Shown: in pieces, positions 1-7,955 of the stretch
How the letters are laid out: the number at the start of each line of letters is the position of its first letter
Numbering within the stretch: position 1 is the stretch's first letter
Assembly: GCA_020350725.1 (NCBI GenBank)
Contig: CP070719.1
Coordinates: 1,744,757-1,808,756, forward strand
Direction of reading: 5' to 3'
DNA: 64,000 nucleotides
From: a bacterium
Lineage (GTDB): Bacteria > BMS3Abin14
Notes under the pieces: model-generated
The model's database searches: none
The model's input: the letters and a program-made list of their open reading frames with translations, nothing else
Told to the model about the DNA's origin: nothing
Program-made: the position numbers and the translations under genes

Positions 1-584
1 ATTAGTTTGCGAATCCAAAATCCAAAGTCCAAAATCCAAAACTAAAGACCTCTCTGTGGAACTCTGTGGCGGCGTCTCAAAGGACGCCTCTGTGTCCTCT
101 GTGGTAAAGTTCTTGGCCTGGATTGTTTCACCCAGGTATCGGTTTGCAATGGCAACCGCTGTTTCTTTCCGCCTGATAACCGCGTCCCATGTCTCAGGTT
201 CCATGTTCCATGTTCCAGGTACTAAGTGATATGTGATAAGTAACAGCTCATTATACTTATCTCTTATCACTTATCTCTTAGAACTATAATATCCTTCCCC
301 CCTCGCCCCCTCTCGATCCCTGTGGTCCTCTGCCTGCCGTGAGCCTGTCGAACGAAACCTGTCGAAGGGTGGCGCGGCCTGTAAATGGCAGCTTCGGTGT
401 TCCTCTGTGGTAAAAATTCTTGATCTCCGGGATTGCCGCGTTGCCCTCGATTTCCCCGCCGCTCCTCGCAACGGTGGTCATCGCTCGCCTCTTCTCCCTG
501 TCATTCCTCGGTTCCCATGCCACGTCATGCACTCGGGGTATACAACCGGACTTTTTTGTGAAAGTTGGCTCATAATATGATAAA
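1..584. repeat. Intergenic mosaic of degenerate short-word repeats
   Basis: No gene is supported here. The stretch is a patchwork of short repeated words: AATCCAAA-type words at 8-48, CTCTGTGG words at 50-115 and again near 400, CATGTTCCA words near 200-220, TTATCTCTTA words near 255-282, a GCCTGTCGAA word at 343-370, and a degenerate copy of a GATTGCCGCG...CTCGCAA module at 420-475. Several of these recur at 5.1-5.6 kb and 7.1-7.4 kb. Short open frames in this stretch have repeat-derived composition and no ribosome-binding site. Confidence 0.7.
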
Positions 585-619
585 CTCAAAAAACATACCC
601 CTATTGGGGTTTATTTGAG
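585..619. repeat. Imperfect inverted repeat upstream of the arylsulfotransferase gene
   Basis: The arms begin CTCAAA and end TTTGAG. They enclose a CCCC/GGGG core with a TATT loop, and the left arm carries about three extra bases. The element is AT-rich against a GC-rich background and lies about 220 bases before the next gene. It could be a weak hairpin or a regulator site. No function can be assigned from the sequence. Confidence 0.4.
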
Positions 620-840
620 TGTCTTTTGTCGTAATAACTTATTATTCTTAACAACTTACAATAACCGATCGATCCAAAAGACTGCTTCCCGGGGGAGATG
701 TCAGGATTTTGCCTCGAAAAGCCATACCCTCTCACCGGGGGAAAGGAGGTAAAGGGGGGTAAATCTATGAGGAGCACAACTGCTCTCTATTAAGACTGCA
801 GACTTCTCAGGGAGCAGGGGGTTTTGCAAAGGGGGAAAAC
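620..840 (+). other. Leader region before the arylsulfotransferase gene
   Basis: This 220-base stretch is free of the short-word repeats and becomes purine-rich towards the gene, with several GGGGG runs. It contains an 8-codon frame at 767-793 behind a GGGGGG run. I do not consider it proven to be translated. I could not place a convincing -35/-10 pair. The run GGGGG at about 830 is the likely ribosome-binding site for the ATG at 841. Confidence 0.4.
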
Positions 841-2514
841 ATGGGAAAAGGAACTTTTCGTACACTGCCGGTTCTCTTACTGGCGGTCCTCACGGCAGTT
901 GTCCTGTCGCCCGCAGTAGGCCATTCGTTCTGGTACGGCAATGAAATCTCCACTGAACATATCGACGAACTGACGGCGGAGAATCTTCACCAGTACATCG
1001 TGGAAAACATCCTGGATCCACCGAGGCCGCCCGGCACGCCCAGTCCGTTTGCCGACTCATTGAGGGGTGTCGACAACAATCCGGACGGGATCACGGGCCT
1101 GAGGATCTACAAACCCGAAAAGACCTGGGACGGCTACACCCTGTTGAGTTCCCTGGGAGGTCATCTCTGTGATCCACCGAGGGGGATATGTAACGCGATA
1201 TTGATCGATATGAATGGGGAAATGGTGAAAGAGTGGCTTCTCGGAGCCGTCCCCGCCAAAATGCTGCCCGGCGGCGATGTCATCGGCTCGGTCCCGGAAC
1301 GGAACGACACAGGATTCCGAGGATCGAAAACCCTTCAACAGCAGGACTGGTGTGGAAACGAGGTCTGGAGGTACGACAACTTCGGTGAACCGGGTGGCGC
1401 CGATTGGCACCACGACCACGAGAGGGAAGGAAATCCGGTCGGCTACTACGCTCCCGGATTGAGGCCGTACACCGACTGGGGGAAAACGCTGATCCTGTCC
1501 CACGGGTATCCCGGAGTGATCGGGACAATAAGCACTTTCCCACTACTGGATGACAGGATCTACGAGATCGACTGGGACGGCACCATCCTTTTCGATTGGT
1601 ACGCGAAGGACCATTTCGACCAAATGGGATTTCACGCCGAAGCCCGGGATGCCATAATGAACATCCAGGTTGGCAGGCCGCCGACCACCACGACAGACTG
1701 GCAGCATTTCAATTCCGCCTCCTATCTCGGGCCCAACAAGTGGTACGGATGCGGCCAAGGCGACCTGCGCTTCCATCCCGACAATATCATCTTCGATTCG
1801 CGTACAGCCAATTATATGGGCATCATAGCCAGATACGACCACCCGGAGGGTAAATGGCAGGCGGGCGACATTATATGGAAAGTAGGACCCCATTTCTCGG
1901 CCAGCTATCCGGAGCACAAGATCGGCCAGATCATCGGCCTTCACATGGCCCACATGATCCCCAGGGGTCTTCCCGGAGCCGGCAACATACTGGTGTTCGA
2001 CAATGGAGGTATTGCCGGGTTCGATTCCTTCCTGCCAGGTATGCCGGGATACTATCCTGCGACATACCGGAACTACTCCCGGGTTATCGAGTTCGACCCC
2101 ATAACCCTGGATATCGTTTGGGAGTACATGGATCCCGTCCAGGAAGGTGACGTGAACGGTGACGGTGAGGTCAAGGGCGATGAGCGAAAGTTCTACAGCA
2201 ATCTGATCAGCGGAGCCCAGAGGCTGAAAAACGGAAACACCCTGATCACCGAAGGCCATGGCGGAAGGGTCTTTGAGGTGACCTATGAGGGAGAGATCGT
2301 GTGGGAGTACATCTCCCCCTACGAGGACGGCCGAGCCCCCAGGGCCACAGATCCCAATTCCGTCTACCGAGCCTACAGGGTCCCCTACTGGTGGGTCCCG
2401 AAATACAACAACTGCGACGGTGAGGATCCGCCCTGGCACTGGGGATACCGACACTGGGGTCACTGGGACTGGAATCGATACAACGGTGGGTACAATTCCA
2501 ACACCTGCTATTAG
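841..2514 (+). CDS. Exported arylsulfotransferase-family (ASST-like) protein
   Basis: The 557-residue protein has a signal peptide (basic start, hydrophobic residues about 9-25, VGHS near the cleavage site) and then a region that reads like the arylsulfate sulfotransferase family of periplasmic beta-propellers. Supporting segments are DWQHFN at 286-291, HMAH at 368-371, the following glycine-rich NILVFDNGG, and a repeated (I/V)xE(F/Y)xxxxxxVWEY pattern. These enzymes move sulfate between phenolic esters in the periplasm. The catalytic histidine cannot be fixed without an alignment. Residues 437-448 form a good EF-hand-type calcium loop (D437, N439, D441, G442, E448). The C-terminal 40 residues are rich in Trp, His, Asn and Tyr. 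The gene stands alone and ends in a strong terminator. Confidence 0.75.
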   Translation: MGKGTFRTLPVLLLAVLTAVVLSPAVGHSFWYGNEISTEHIDELTAENLHQYIVENILDPPRPPGTPSPFADSLRGVDNNPDGITGLRIYKPEKTWDGYTLLSSLGGHLCDPPRGICNAILIDMNGEMVKEWLLGAVPAKMLPGGDVIGSVPERNDTGFRGSKTLQQQDWCGNEVWRYDNFGEPGGADWHHDHEREGNPVGYYAPGLRPYTDWGKTLILSHGYPGVIGTISTFPLLDDRIYEIDWDGTILFDWYAKDHFDQMGFHAEARDAIMNIQVGRPPTTTTDWQHFNSASYLGPNKWYGCGQGDLRFHPDNIIFDSRTANYMGIIARYDHPEGKWQAGDIIWKVGPHFSASYPEHKIGQIIGLHMAHMIPRGLPGAGNILVFDNGGIAGFDSFLPGMPGYYPATYRNYSRVIEFDPITLDIVWEYMDPVQEGDVNGDGEVKGDERKFYSNLISGAQRLKNGNTLITEGHGGRVFEVTYEGEIVWEYISPYEDGRAPRATDPNSVYRAYRVPYWWVPKYNNCDGEDPPWHWGYRHWGHWDWNRYNGGYNSNTCY

Positions 2515-2539
2515 GAGAAAGGGCGTATTTGCCGCCGGC

Positions 2540-2575
2540 AGAAAGCCCCGGTAAAAAGCCGGGGCTTTCTTCTTT
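2540..2575 (+). terminator. Rho-independent terminator after the arylsulfotransferase gene
   Basis: A perfect 12-bp stem, AGAAAGCCCCGG paired with CCGGGGCTTTCT, has a seven-base loop and is followed by TCTTT. It starts 25 bases after the stop codon. Confidence 0.9.
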
Positions 2576-2772
2576 AATACGTAGTCAGTAGTCAGTATTC
2601 TGTATTCAGCATATGAAAGATTACCATCTGAATTCTGACTACTGGATACCGACTACTATAATAACTCCGATTACCCGATTTCCCCGCTCTGCGCCCTGAT
2701 AATTATCCAATCTCTAATATCTAATCTCTAATTCTCCTGTCACTTATCTCTTAGCACTTTGTCCTTAGAACT
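2576..2772. repeat. Intergenic short-word repeats (families B and C)
   Basis: The spacer opens with GTAGTCAGTAGTCAGTATTC (family B) and continues with the inverted form CTGAATTCTGACTACTGG. It then carries TCTAATATCTAATCTCTAAT (family C, inverted form) and a TTATCTCTTAGCACTT word that also occurs near 255-282. No gene is visible. Confidence 0.75.
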
Positions 2773-2820
2773 TACTGTCAATCAACATGATTCTGCTCTG
2801 TTTCATGTTCATTGACAGTA
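2773..2820. repeat. 18-bp inverted repeat before the DEAD-box helicase gene
   Basis: The left arm TACTGTCAATCAACATGA (2773-2790) and right arm TCATGTTCATTGACAGTA (2803-2820) are complementary at 17 of 18 positions; the only mismatch is C2783 against C2810. The loop is 12 bases. As RNA this would be a very stable hairpin in the helicase leader; as DNA it could be an operator. No T-run follows, so it is not an intrinsic terminator. Confidence 0.85.
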
Positions 2821-2943
2821 TTCCCACCTTCCCCTACACTCCAGACATTAACAGGAGAGCGGCGGTGCCAAGACAATTGCCGCATCAACAACCAGGTCCA
2901 AGACCGGAACTCAAGTATCCAACGAGGGACGAAAAAAACAGCC

Positions 2944-4278
2944 GTGAACCCGCTTCAGAACAGACCGGAAGATAATCCATCCGAAGATCCTGAGATCACA
3001 AGCTTCGACAGCCTCGACCTCCCCGATTCCGTAAGGCAGGGTATCAGAGACGCAGGATTCACCGGGATGACGCCCATCCAGGTCAAGGGCCTTCCCATTA
3101 CCCTTGCCGGCGACGACCTGTGCGCCCAGGCCCAGACGGGGACGGGCAAGACCGCCACCTTCCTCATCGGCATGTTCACGAGGATCCTCCGGTCCGAGGA
3201 TCCGGGCGATAACGGGGCTCCCCTGGCTCTGGTCCTCGCCCCCACCCGGGAGCTCGCCATCCAGATCTACAGGGAGGGGATCCTCCTCGGCAGTCACACC
3301 GGCCTGAAACTGACCGCCGTCTACGGCGGCGAGGGGTACCGCCGCCAGGAAGAGGATCTTAAAGGAGGGGTTCACATCGTTATCGGCACCCCGGGCCGCC
3401 TTCTCGACTTCGCCCGCAAGAAAGTCCTCGATCTCGGGAGCATCCGTTTTCTCGTCATCGACGAGGCCGACCGCCTTCTCGAACTCGGCTTCTGGGACGA
3501 ACTGAAGCAGATCTTTCGCCGCCTTCCCCCCGCCGCCGAGAGGCAGTCCATGCTCTTTTCGGCCACCCTGGACAGCAACACCAAGAGGATCGCCCGCAGC
3601 CACATGAACAGGGCCAGGGACGTGGCCGTCGAACCCGAACGGATCATGGCCGAAGGCATCGACCAGACCGTTTTCCACGTGGACAGGGACGAGAAGTTCC
3701 GCCTCCTCATGGGGATCCTGTCACGGGAGGAGATCGCCAAGGGGCTTATCTTCACCAACATGAAGATCACCGCCGGCTGGCTGGTGAAGAAACTGAAGGA
3801 CCACGGCCTGGAGAACGTGGGACTGCTCACCGGCGACCTCAGGCAGTCGGCCCGGAACAGGGTCCTCGACCGCTTCAAGCGGGGCAAGACCCCCCTCCTG
3901 GTGGCCTCGGATGTGGCCTCACGGGGCCTTCACATCGACGACGTGACCCACATTATCAACTTCGACGTCCCCCAGGACCCGGAGGACTACGTCCACAGGA
4001 TCGGCCGGACGGCAAGAGCCGGCAAGAGGGGCAAGGCCTACACCCTGGCCTGTGATCAGTACTGCATGTCACTGCCGGAGATCGAGAAGCTGCTGGGTCA
4101 TCCCCTGCCCTACGAGGTGCCCTACGAAGACCATTACGGCCAGGACAATGAGCCCGGTTTCACCGTCAAGCGGTTCCTCAGTGACCAGAGGGCCGGAAAG
4201 CGCGGAAGGAGCGTATCACGTCATGGGCAGGAAAGGTCCCCTCAGAGGAAAAGGGGCCAGAGAAGAAGGCGGACCTGA
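2944..4278 (+). CDS. DEAD-box ATP-dependent RNA helicase (RhlE-like)
   Basis: This RNA helicase unwinds RNA duplexes, typically in ribosome assembly, mRNA decay or cold adaptation. With the GTG start at 2944 it has 444 residues. The helicase motifs appear in order: Q-motif region at 39-46, AQTGTGKT at 63-70, PTRELAIQ, DEAD at 173-176, SAT, ASDVASRG and HRIGRTAR near 350. A basic tail rich in Arg, Lys and Gln (about 415-444) could bind RNA. The frame stays open upstream to a TTG at 2812, but that codon lies inside the inverted repeat and the extra residues look unrelated to the family, so I prefer 2944. Subfamily (RhlE, DbpA or CsdA) is not resolved. The lipoprotein gene follows 45 bases later. 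Confidence 0.88.
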   Translation: MNPLQNRPEDNPSEDPEITSFDSLDLPDSVRQGIRDAGFTGMTPIQVKGLPITLAGDDLCAQAQTGTGKTATFLIGMFTRILRSEDPGDNGAPLALVLAPTRELAIQIYREGILLGSHTGLKLTAVYGGEGYRRQEEDLKGGVHIVIGTPGRLLDFARKKVLDLGSIRFLVIDEADRLLELGFWDELKQIFRRLPPAAERQSMLFSATLDSNTKRIARSHMNRARDVAVEPERIMAEGIDQTVFHVDRDEKFRLLMGILSREEIAKGLIFTNMKITAGWLVKKLKDHGLENVGLLTGDLRQSARNRVLDRFKRGKTPLLVASDVASRGLHIDDVTHIINFDVPQDPEDYVHRIGRTARAGKRGKAYTLACDQYCMSLPEIEKLLGHPLPYEVPYEDHYGQDNEPGFTVKRFLSDQRAGKRGRSVSRHGQERSPQRKRGQRRRRT

Positions 4279-4323
4279 CTTCCGGTTTCTTCCGGGCAGG
4301 GCCCTTGAAGGCGGGAGGGCCAA

Positions 4324-5073
4324 GTGAGGACCGATAGTGAGAACAGACACAGGGGCGCGCTGACGGTCCCCTTCCTCATTCTGGCCGCCCTGACCGTGAC
4401 CGGCTGCGCCGGTGCGTTCGAACCGCCCCCGCCGCTCTGGGAACCCGGCCGCTACTCGACCATCGCCGTCCTTCCCTCGCGCATGGAGATCAGCACCGGG
4501 GCGCCGTTCACCTCCAAAAACACGGAGCTGTCCGACAGATACGGGGCCCTGGTCCAGGAGGCCATTGCCGTGGCCATGGTGAACAAGGGATACGAGGTCC
4601 TGGCCCCCATGGACAGCAACGAGAGGATCGCAGAGGACGACGACCTCATGGAGGCCTTCATGGAACTGGCCTTCGGGGCGGGAGTCGCGCCGCCTGAGGC
4701 CTACCGGGACAGAAGGTATGAAGGTCCCCTGGAGACAGCCCCTGTCCTGGGCGAGGCCCTGGGCGCCGACCTCATTGTTCTGTCGGCGGGGGAGGGCGAA
4801 TACCACAGCGCGGGTGAGGCCCTCGTCCAGGGCATTCTGACCAGCGTGCTCACCAAGGGGAAACAGCAGTATCAGGCACCCCCGTCCTACCTGGTTACCG
4901 AGGTCGTCTTCGTCGACCCGGAACTGGAGAGGGTCGTTGCCCGCCTGAGGACGGGCCGCTACGACTACGTCAGCGACGTTCCGCGGGCAGCCGGTGTCTT
5001 TCTGAGGTTGTTCCGGAGGATCCCGCCCGGAACCAGGGACAGGGATGCAGCACCTCCGCCGCCGCCGCCATAG
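4324..5073 (+). CDS. Putative lipoprotein of unknown function
   Basis: The 249-residue protein starts at a GTG preceded by GGGAGG. It has a lipoprotein signal: basic N-terminus, hydrophobic stretch 13-26 and lipobox VTGC with Cys28 as the probable lipidated residue. The mature part contains a short IAVLPS strand and a later GADLIVLSAGEGEY segment. This pattern resembles CsgG/GNA1162-type lipoproteins that assemble at the outer membrane, but the match is by eye and weak. It ends in a run of six prolines. It lies 45 bases after the helicase and may share its transcript. No specific substrate or partner can be named. Confidence 0.65.
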   Translation: MRTDSENRHRGALTVPFLILAALTVTGCAGAFEPPPPLWEPGRYSTIAVLPSRMEISTGAPFTSKNTELSDRYGALVQEAIAVAMVNKGYEVLAPMDSNERIAEDDDLMEAFMELAFGAGVAPPEAYRDRRYEGPLETAPVLGEALGADLIVLSAGEGEYHSAGEALVQGILTSVLTKGKQQYQAPPSYLVTEVVFVDPELERVVARLRTGRYDYVSDVPRAAGVFLRLFRRIPPGTRDRDAAPPPPPP

Positions 5074-5600
5074 TCTTAGCCAATCCAAAATCCCAAATCC
5101 AAAGTCCAAAATATAACTTTCGAGATCTGTGATTTGTGATTAGAGATTCGGAAGGACTCGTTCACAGTTCACGGTTCACCGTTGGGAAACAGCCGTGATT
5201 AGTGATTCGTGATTTGTGATTCGTTTTTTTCTCCGCGTCCCCGTGTCCCCGCGTCCGCTTTTCGCCCCCTCGCCCTATCTCCCCCTCGCCCCCTCGTATT
5301 TCCGTGTCCCCTGCGTCCCCGCGCATTTCCTGTCATCGCGAACTGCCTACAGGTGAAGCGATCCGGGAAATCTTGGATTGCCGCGTCGCCCTCGTCCCTC
5401 TCGTAACTCCTCGCAATGACAACAGCGTTTTCTCCCCGTGTCTCCTGCGCCCCCTCTGGACCCCGGCCCCTGGACTCTGGACTCACTTCTCCCCCTCGCC
5501 CTACCGCCCCTGCGCCCCCTCTGGACCCCGGCCTCTGGACCCTGGACTCATTTCTCCCCTCCTCCTGGATTCCGGCTCCTGACTCCTGGATCCTGCACCC
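5074..5600. repeat. Long intergenic block of several repeat families
   Basis: No gene is supported. From left to right it shows CCAAAATCCCAAATCCAAAG words (5080-5115), GTGATTAGTGATTCGTGATT words (near 5125-5222), TTCACAGTTCACGGTTCACC, CGTCCCCGTGTCCCCGCGTC words (5235-5330), and a module at 5330-5420 that runs from TGTCATCGCGAA through GATTGCCGCG to CTCGCAATGAC. Then comes a direct repeat of period 65 built on TGCGCCCCCTCTGGACCCCG (first copy from 5446, second from 5511). The block separates two convergent genes. Confidence 0.8.
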
Positions 5601-7100
5601 CTATTCCGCTTCCTCCTCCTTCAACTTACCCTTGATGTCCATCATGTCCGCCATCTCCCGGAGGTTCCTTGACATCTCCCACCAGCCGTTCTTGAACGCC
5701 GCGTAATCCGGAGCCCCCGTCATGGCGGAGGCGTATTTGATGGAGTTGCCGTAGAAGAGCCACTGCTTGAGCCACATCTTCTCGATGGTCTCGTCGAAGG
5801 GGTTGGTCCCGTCCTCGATCCCCCTCTCCCACACCTCTGTCATCAACCGGGTCGTGGTCAGGATCATGCGGTCCGTCTCCTCGATGGTCCGGTCCAGCTT
5901 GTCGAAATGGCCGTTGATCCAGTCCGTGCTGTGGCAGCCGTTGCACACAGCTACCATGGCAGCCTGACGCTTTTCCGCAACGGGGCCGTCGATGAGGTAC
6001 TCCGTCGCGGGCTGACCGGTAAAGGTGGTGGGGAGGGGAAGACCGTCGGCGTTCCGGATGACGGTGACGTCCCCGTCCCTGGGCTGAGGGTGGCTGTAGA
6101 CGAGGCTGAACAGCCTGACCCACAGACGGGCCCCGAAGTCATGGGTGCGCCGGGCGATGACGTCGCCGTCGGGGTTGGTCACCAGGCTGTTGTGGCATAC
6201 GGCGCAGGTCGGGGCCCGGAAGTCCTCTCCCATCACCCAGGGTACAGCCGTGAAGTCCCACTCCTTCCATTTCGACAGGTAGATATTGCCGTGCTTGCTC
6301 TCCTTGTAGACGTTCCAGGCCGGGACGTCGGGCTCGAGGTGACACTGGGCGCATGTGTAGGGCTTGCGGGCCACCTCGATGGAGAACTCGTGCCGGGGGT
6401 GACAGGAGGTGCAGGCCCCGAGGGAGCCGTCCGGGTTGATCCTCCCCACCCCCTGGTTGGGCCAGTTTGTCAGGTCGGGGACCTGGATGTCGTCGAAGGG
6501 CGTCGAAATCGTCTTCATTCCCCTCACCTCCACCCTCGTCCCGTGGCACCCGAGGCAGGTCTCCCTCAGGCTGTTTTCGCTGGCATCGGCGGACACGATC
6601 ACCCCATCCTCCACCGACTTCGATCCCAGGATGGAGTGGGCCAGTGTCATGTAGAGGGGGTTGTCCATCAGGTTCCCGTGAGCCCTGGCCTTTTTGGTTC
6701 CGGAATACTGCTTCACCTCCACCGGGTGGCAGGTGGCGCAGTCGTTCGGTGAAACCACGACGTTGATCCGGTAGCCCATGTGCTCGAAGTTGTCGGCGTG
6801 CCTGTCCGGGTTCTGGCTGTGGCACTCGTAGCATCCCACGGCAACCCTGGAGAGCTTGTCCGGGACCTGCTGGACCGAGATGCGGCGTTCGATCTCAGGC
6901 CTCTGCAGGGCCCTTCCCGGTGTCATCCGTTGGTGCCTGCTGGCCGACCAGTCCTTCACGATACCGGGCGTCACCGAGATGTGACAGCCGATGCACTCCT
7001 CCGTCTCGGCGCTCAGGGGAGCCGTAGGGGGCTCGGCGGCGAGAGAGCTGCCGGCAGGGAGCATTCCGAGAAGACATACTATCAACAGATTGCGGTACAT
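5601..7100 (-). CDS. Octaheme c-type cytochrome, hydroxylamine-oxidoreductase (HAO) type
   Basis: The 499-residue exported protein has a signal peptide (1-22) and eight CxxCH heme-binding motifs at residues 36, 90, 121, 182, 230, 250, 299 and 386. Number, spacing, the conserved ESKHG segment (267-271) and the helical C-terminus fit the octaheme HAO-like family of periplasmic redox enzymes acting on nitrogen compounds. Members may oxidise hydroxylamine or run reductively on nitrite or hydroxylamine. The outcome depends on a C-terminal tyrosine that cross-links to the active-site heme; Y450, Y456 and Y466 are candidates, so the direction is open. The ATG at 7100 has GGAGG spaced correctly. A frame upstream would add 23 residues from repeat sequence and is rejected. 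No quinol oxidase or second cytochrome lies next to it. Confidence 0.85.
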   Translation of the reverse strand: MYRNLLIVCLLGMLPAGSSLAAEPPTAPLSAETEECIGCHISVTPGIVKDWSASRHQRMTPGRALQRPEIERRISVQQVPDKLSRVAVGCYECHSQNPDRHADNFEHMGYRINVVVSPNDCATCHPVEVKQYSGTKKARAHGNLMDNPLYMTLAHSILGSKSVEDGVIVSADASENSLRETCLGCHGTRVEVRGMKTISTPFDDIQVPDLTNWPNQGVGRINPDGSLGACTSCHPRHEFSIEVARKPYTCAQCHLEPDVPAWNVYKESKHGNIYLSKWKEWDFTAVPWVMGEDFRAPTCAVCHNSLVTNPDGDVIARRTHDFGARLWVRLFSLVYSHPQPRDGDVTVIRNADGLPLPTTFTGQPATEYLIDGPVAEKRQAAMVAVCNGCHSTDWINGHFDKLDRTIEETDRMILTTTRLMTEVWERGIEDGTNPFDETIEKMWLKQWLFYGNSIKYASAMTGAPDYAAFKNGWWEMSRNLREMADMMDIKGKLKEEEAE

Positions 7101-7370
7101 CCGGACCTCCTTAAATCCATTAACCCAAAATCCCAAGTCCAAAATGCAAAAGGATAGTTCCCGGTTCACAGTTCCCTGTTCACAGCCTGCCCTGAGCCTG
7201 TCGAAGGGTTGGAAAACCGCCGTGATCAGTGACTTGTGATTCGTGATTCGTTTTTCTCTCCGCGTCCCCGCGTCCCCGCGTCCGCTTCTCGCCTGCCCTG
7301 CCTGCCGTGAGCTTGTCGAACGGAGCCTGTCGAAGGGCCCTCTCAGGACGCCGGCATCTGGCCTCGCTTC
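7101..7370. repeat. Intergenic block of repeat families between cytochrome and nitroreductase genes
   Basis: The right end carries the cytochrome ribosome-binding site (7101-7110). The rest is repeat sequence: CCAAAATCCCAAGTCCAAAA (7124-7145), GTTCACAGTTCC words, two copies of a GAGC(C/T)TGTCGAA word (7190-7210 and 7308-7335), GTGATTCGTGATTCG (near 7236), and CGCGTCCCCGCGTCCCCGCG (near 7260). The same families fill 5074-5600. Confidence 0.75.
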
Positions 7371-7955
7371 CTATCTCGGCCGTCCCACCGGGATGAGATA
7401 GAGAACGTCACCCGCCACGCCCAGAGCCTCCTTAACCCCCTCGTCATCATAGGCACCCACTGCCACCGAACCGTACCCGAGGGCCTGCGCCGCCAGATGG
7501 AGGTTCTGCGCCACATGGCCGGCCTCGAGAATGGCGTACCGGATTCCCCGCCTTCCGTATCGGCCGGTGATCCTCGGATATTCGGCGCAGATGGCCACCG
7601 TCACAGGCGCGTCGGCGAGGAAGGACTGGTTATAGGAATGGCGGGCCAGATCGGCCCTGACGTCGGCTCCTTTAGCGGGGATGAGAGAGTTCCTCTCGGG
7701 GACGTACTGTTCCACCCCGTGTTTGCTCACCAGATAGATCTCCAGCGGGTAGCAGGCCCCGCCCGACGGCGCAGACCTCAGGCCCCTGACCGGATCGGTG
7801 ATCCCCCCCGCCGAGGCAAGGAGCAGGGACAGGTCCTCGTCGGATATTCCGTCGGACGAGAACCGGCGGACGGACCGTCTCCCGACAAGGGCGTCTCCCA
7901 GTGCACCCAGACGCTGCCACAGGGGCGGGGGGAGTTGCCTCGCTGCCCGGCTCAT
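7371..7955 (-). CDS. SagB/ThcOx-type nitroreductase-family protein
   Basis: The 194-residue protein belongs to the FMN-dependent nitroreductase superfamily, closest to the SagB-type branch. Evidence is the N-terminal RRSVRRFSSDGIS, then LLLASAGGIT, RSAPSGGACYPLEIYLV, the middle LADAPVTVAI, and the C-terminal AGHVAQNLHLAAQALGYGSV and IPVGRP. SagB enzymes in peptide-modification clusters oxidise azolines to azoles, but many stand-alone homologues have unknown substrates. No YcaO cyclase or precursor peptide gene is nearby, so an azole function is not supported. The ATG at 7955 overlaps the stop of the preceding GGDEF-like gene (ATGA), which argues for co-translation. A GTG three codons earlier is an alternative start. 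Confidence 0.85.
   Translation of the reverse strand: MSRAARQLPPPLWQRLGALGDALVGRRSVRRFSSDGISDEDLSLLLASAGGITDPVRGLRSAPSGGACYPLEIYLVSKHGVEQYVPERNSLIPAKGADVRADLARHSYNQSFLADAPVTVAICAEYPRITGRYGRRGIRYAILEAGHVAQNLHLAAQALGYGSVAVGAYDDEGVKEALGVAGDVLYLIPVGRPR

Noticed and set aside
767-793. Eight-codon leader peptide before the arylsulfotransferase gene
   Set aside because: There is a purine-rich stretch before it but no attenuator structure or codon bias that would suggest a regulatory role.
2812-2943. N-terminal extension of the helicase from a TTG
   Set aside because: The TTG lies inside the 18-bp inverted repeat, has no ribosome-binding site, and the residues do not resemble helicase N-termini.
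5607-7169. Longer cytochrome start at 7169
   Set aside because: The added residues are encoded by repeat sequence and would precede a complete signal peptide; ATG 7100 has a strong ribosome-binding site.
7371-7955. Azole-peptide (SagB) biosynthesis cluster
   Set aside because: No YcaO cyclase, precursor peptide or transporter is encoded nearby; only the oxidase-like protein is present.
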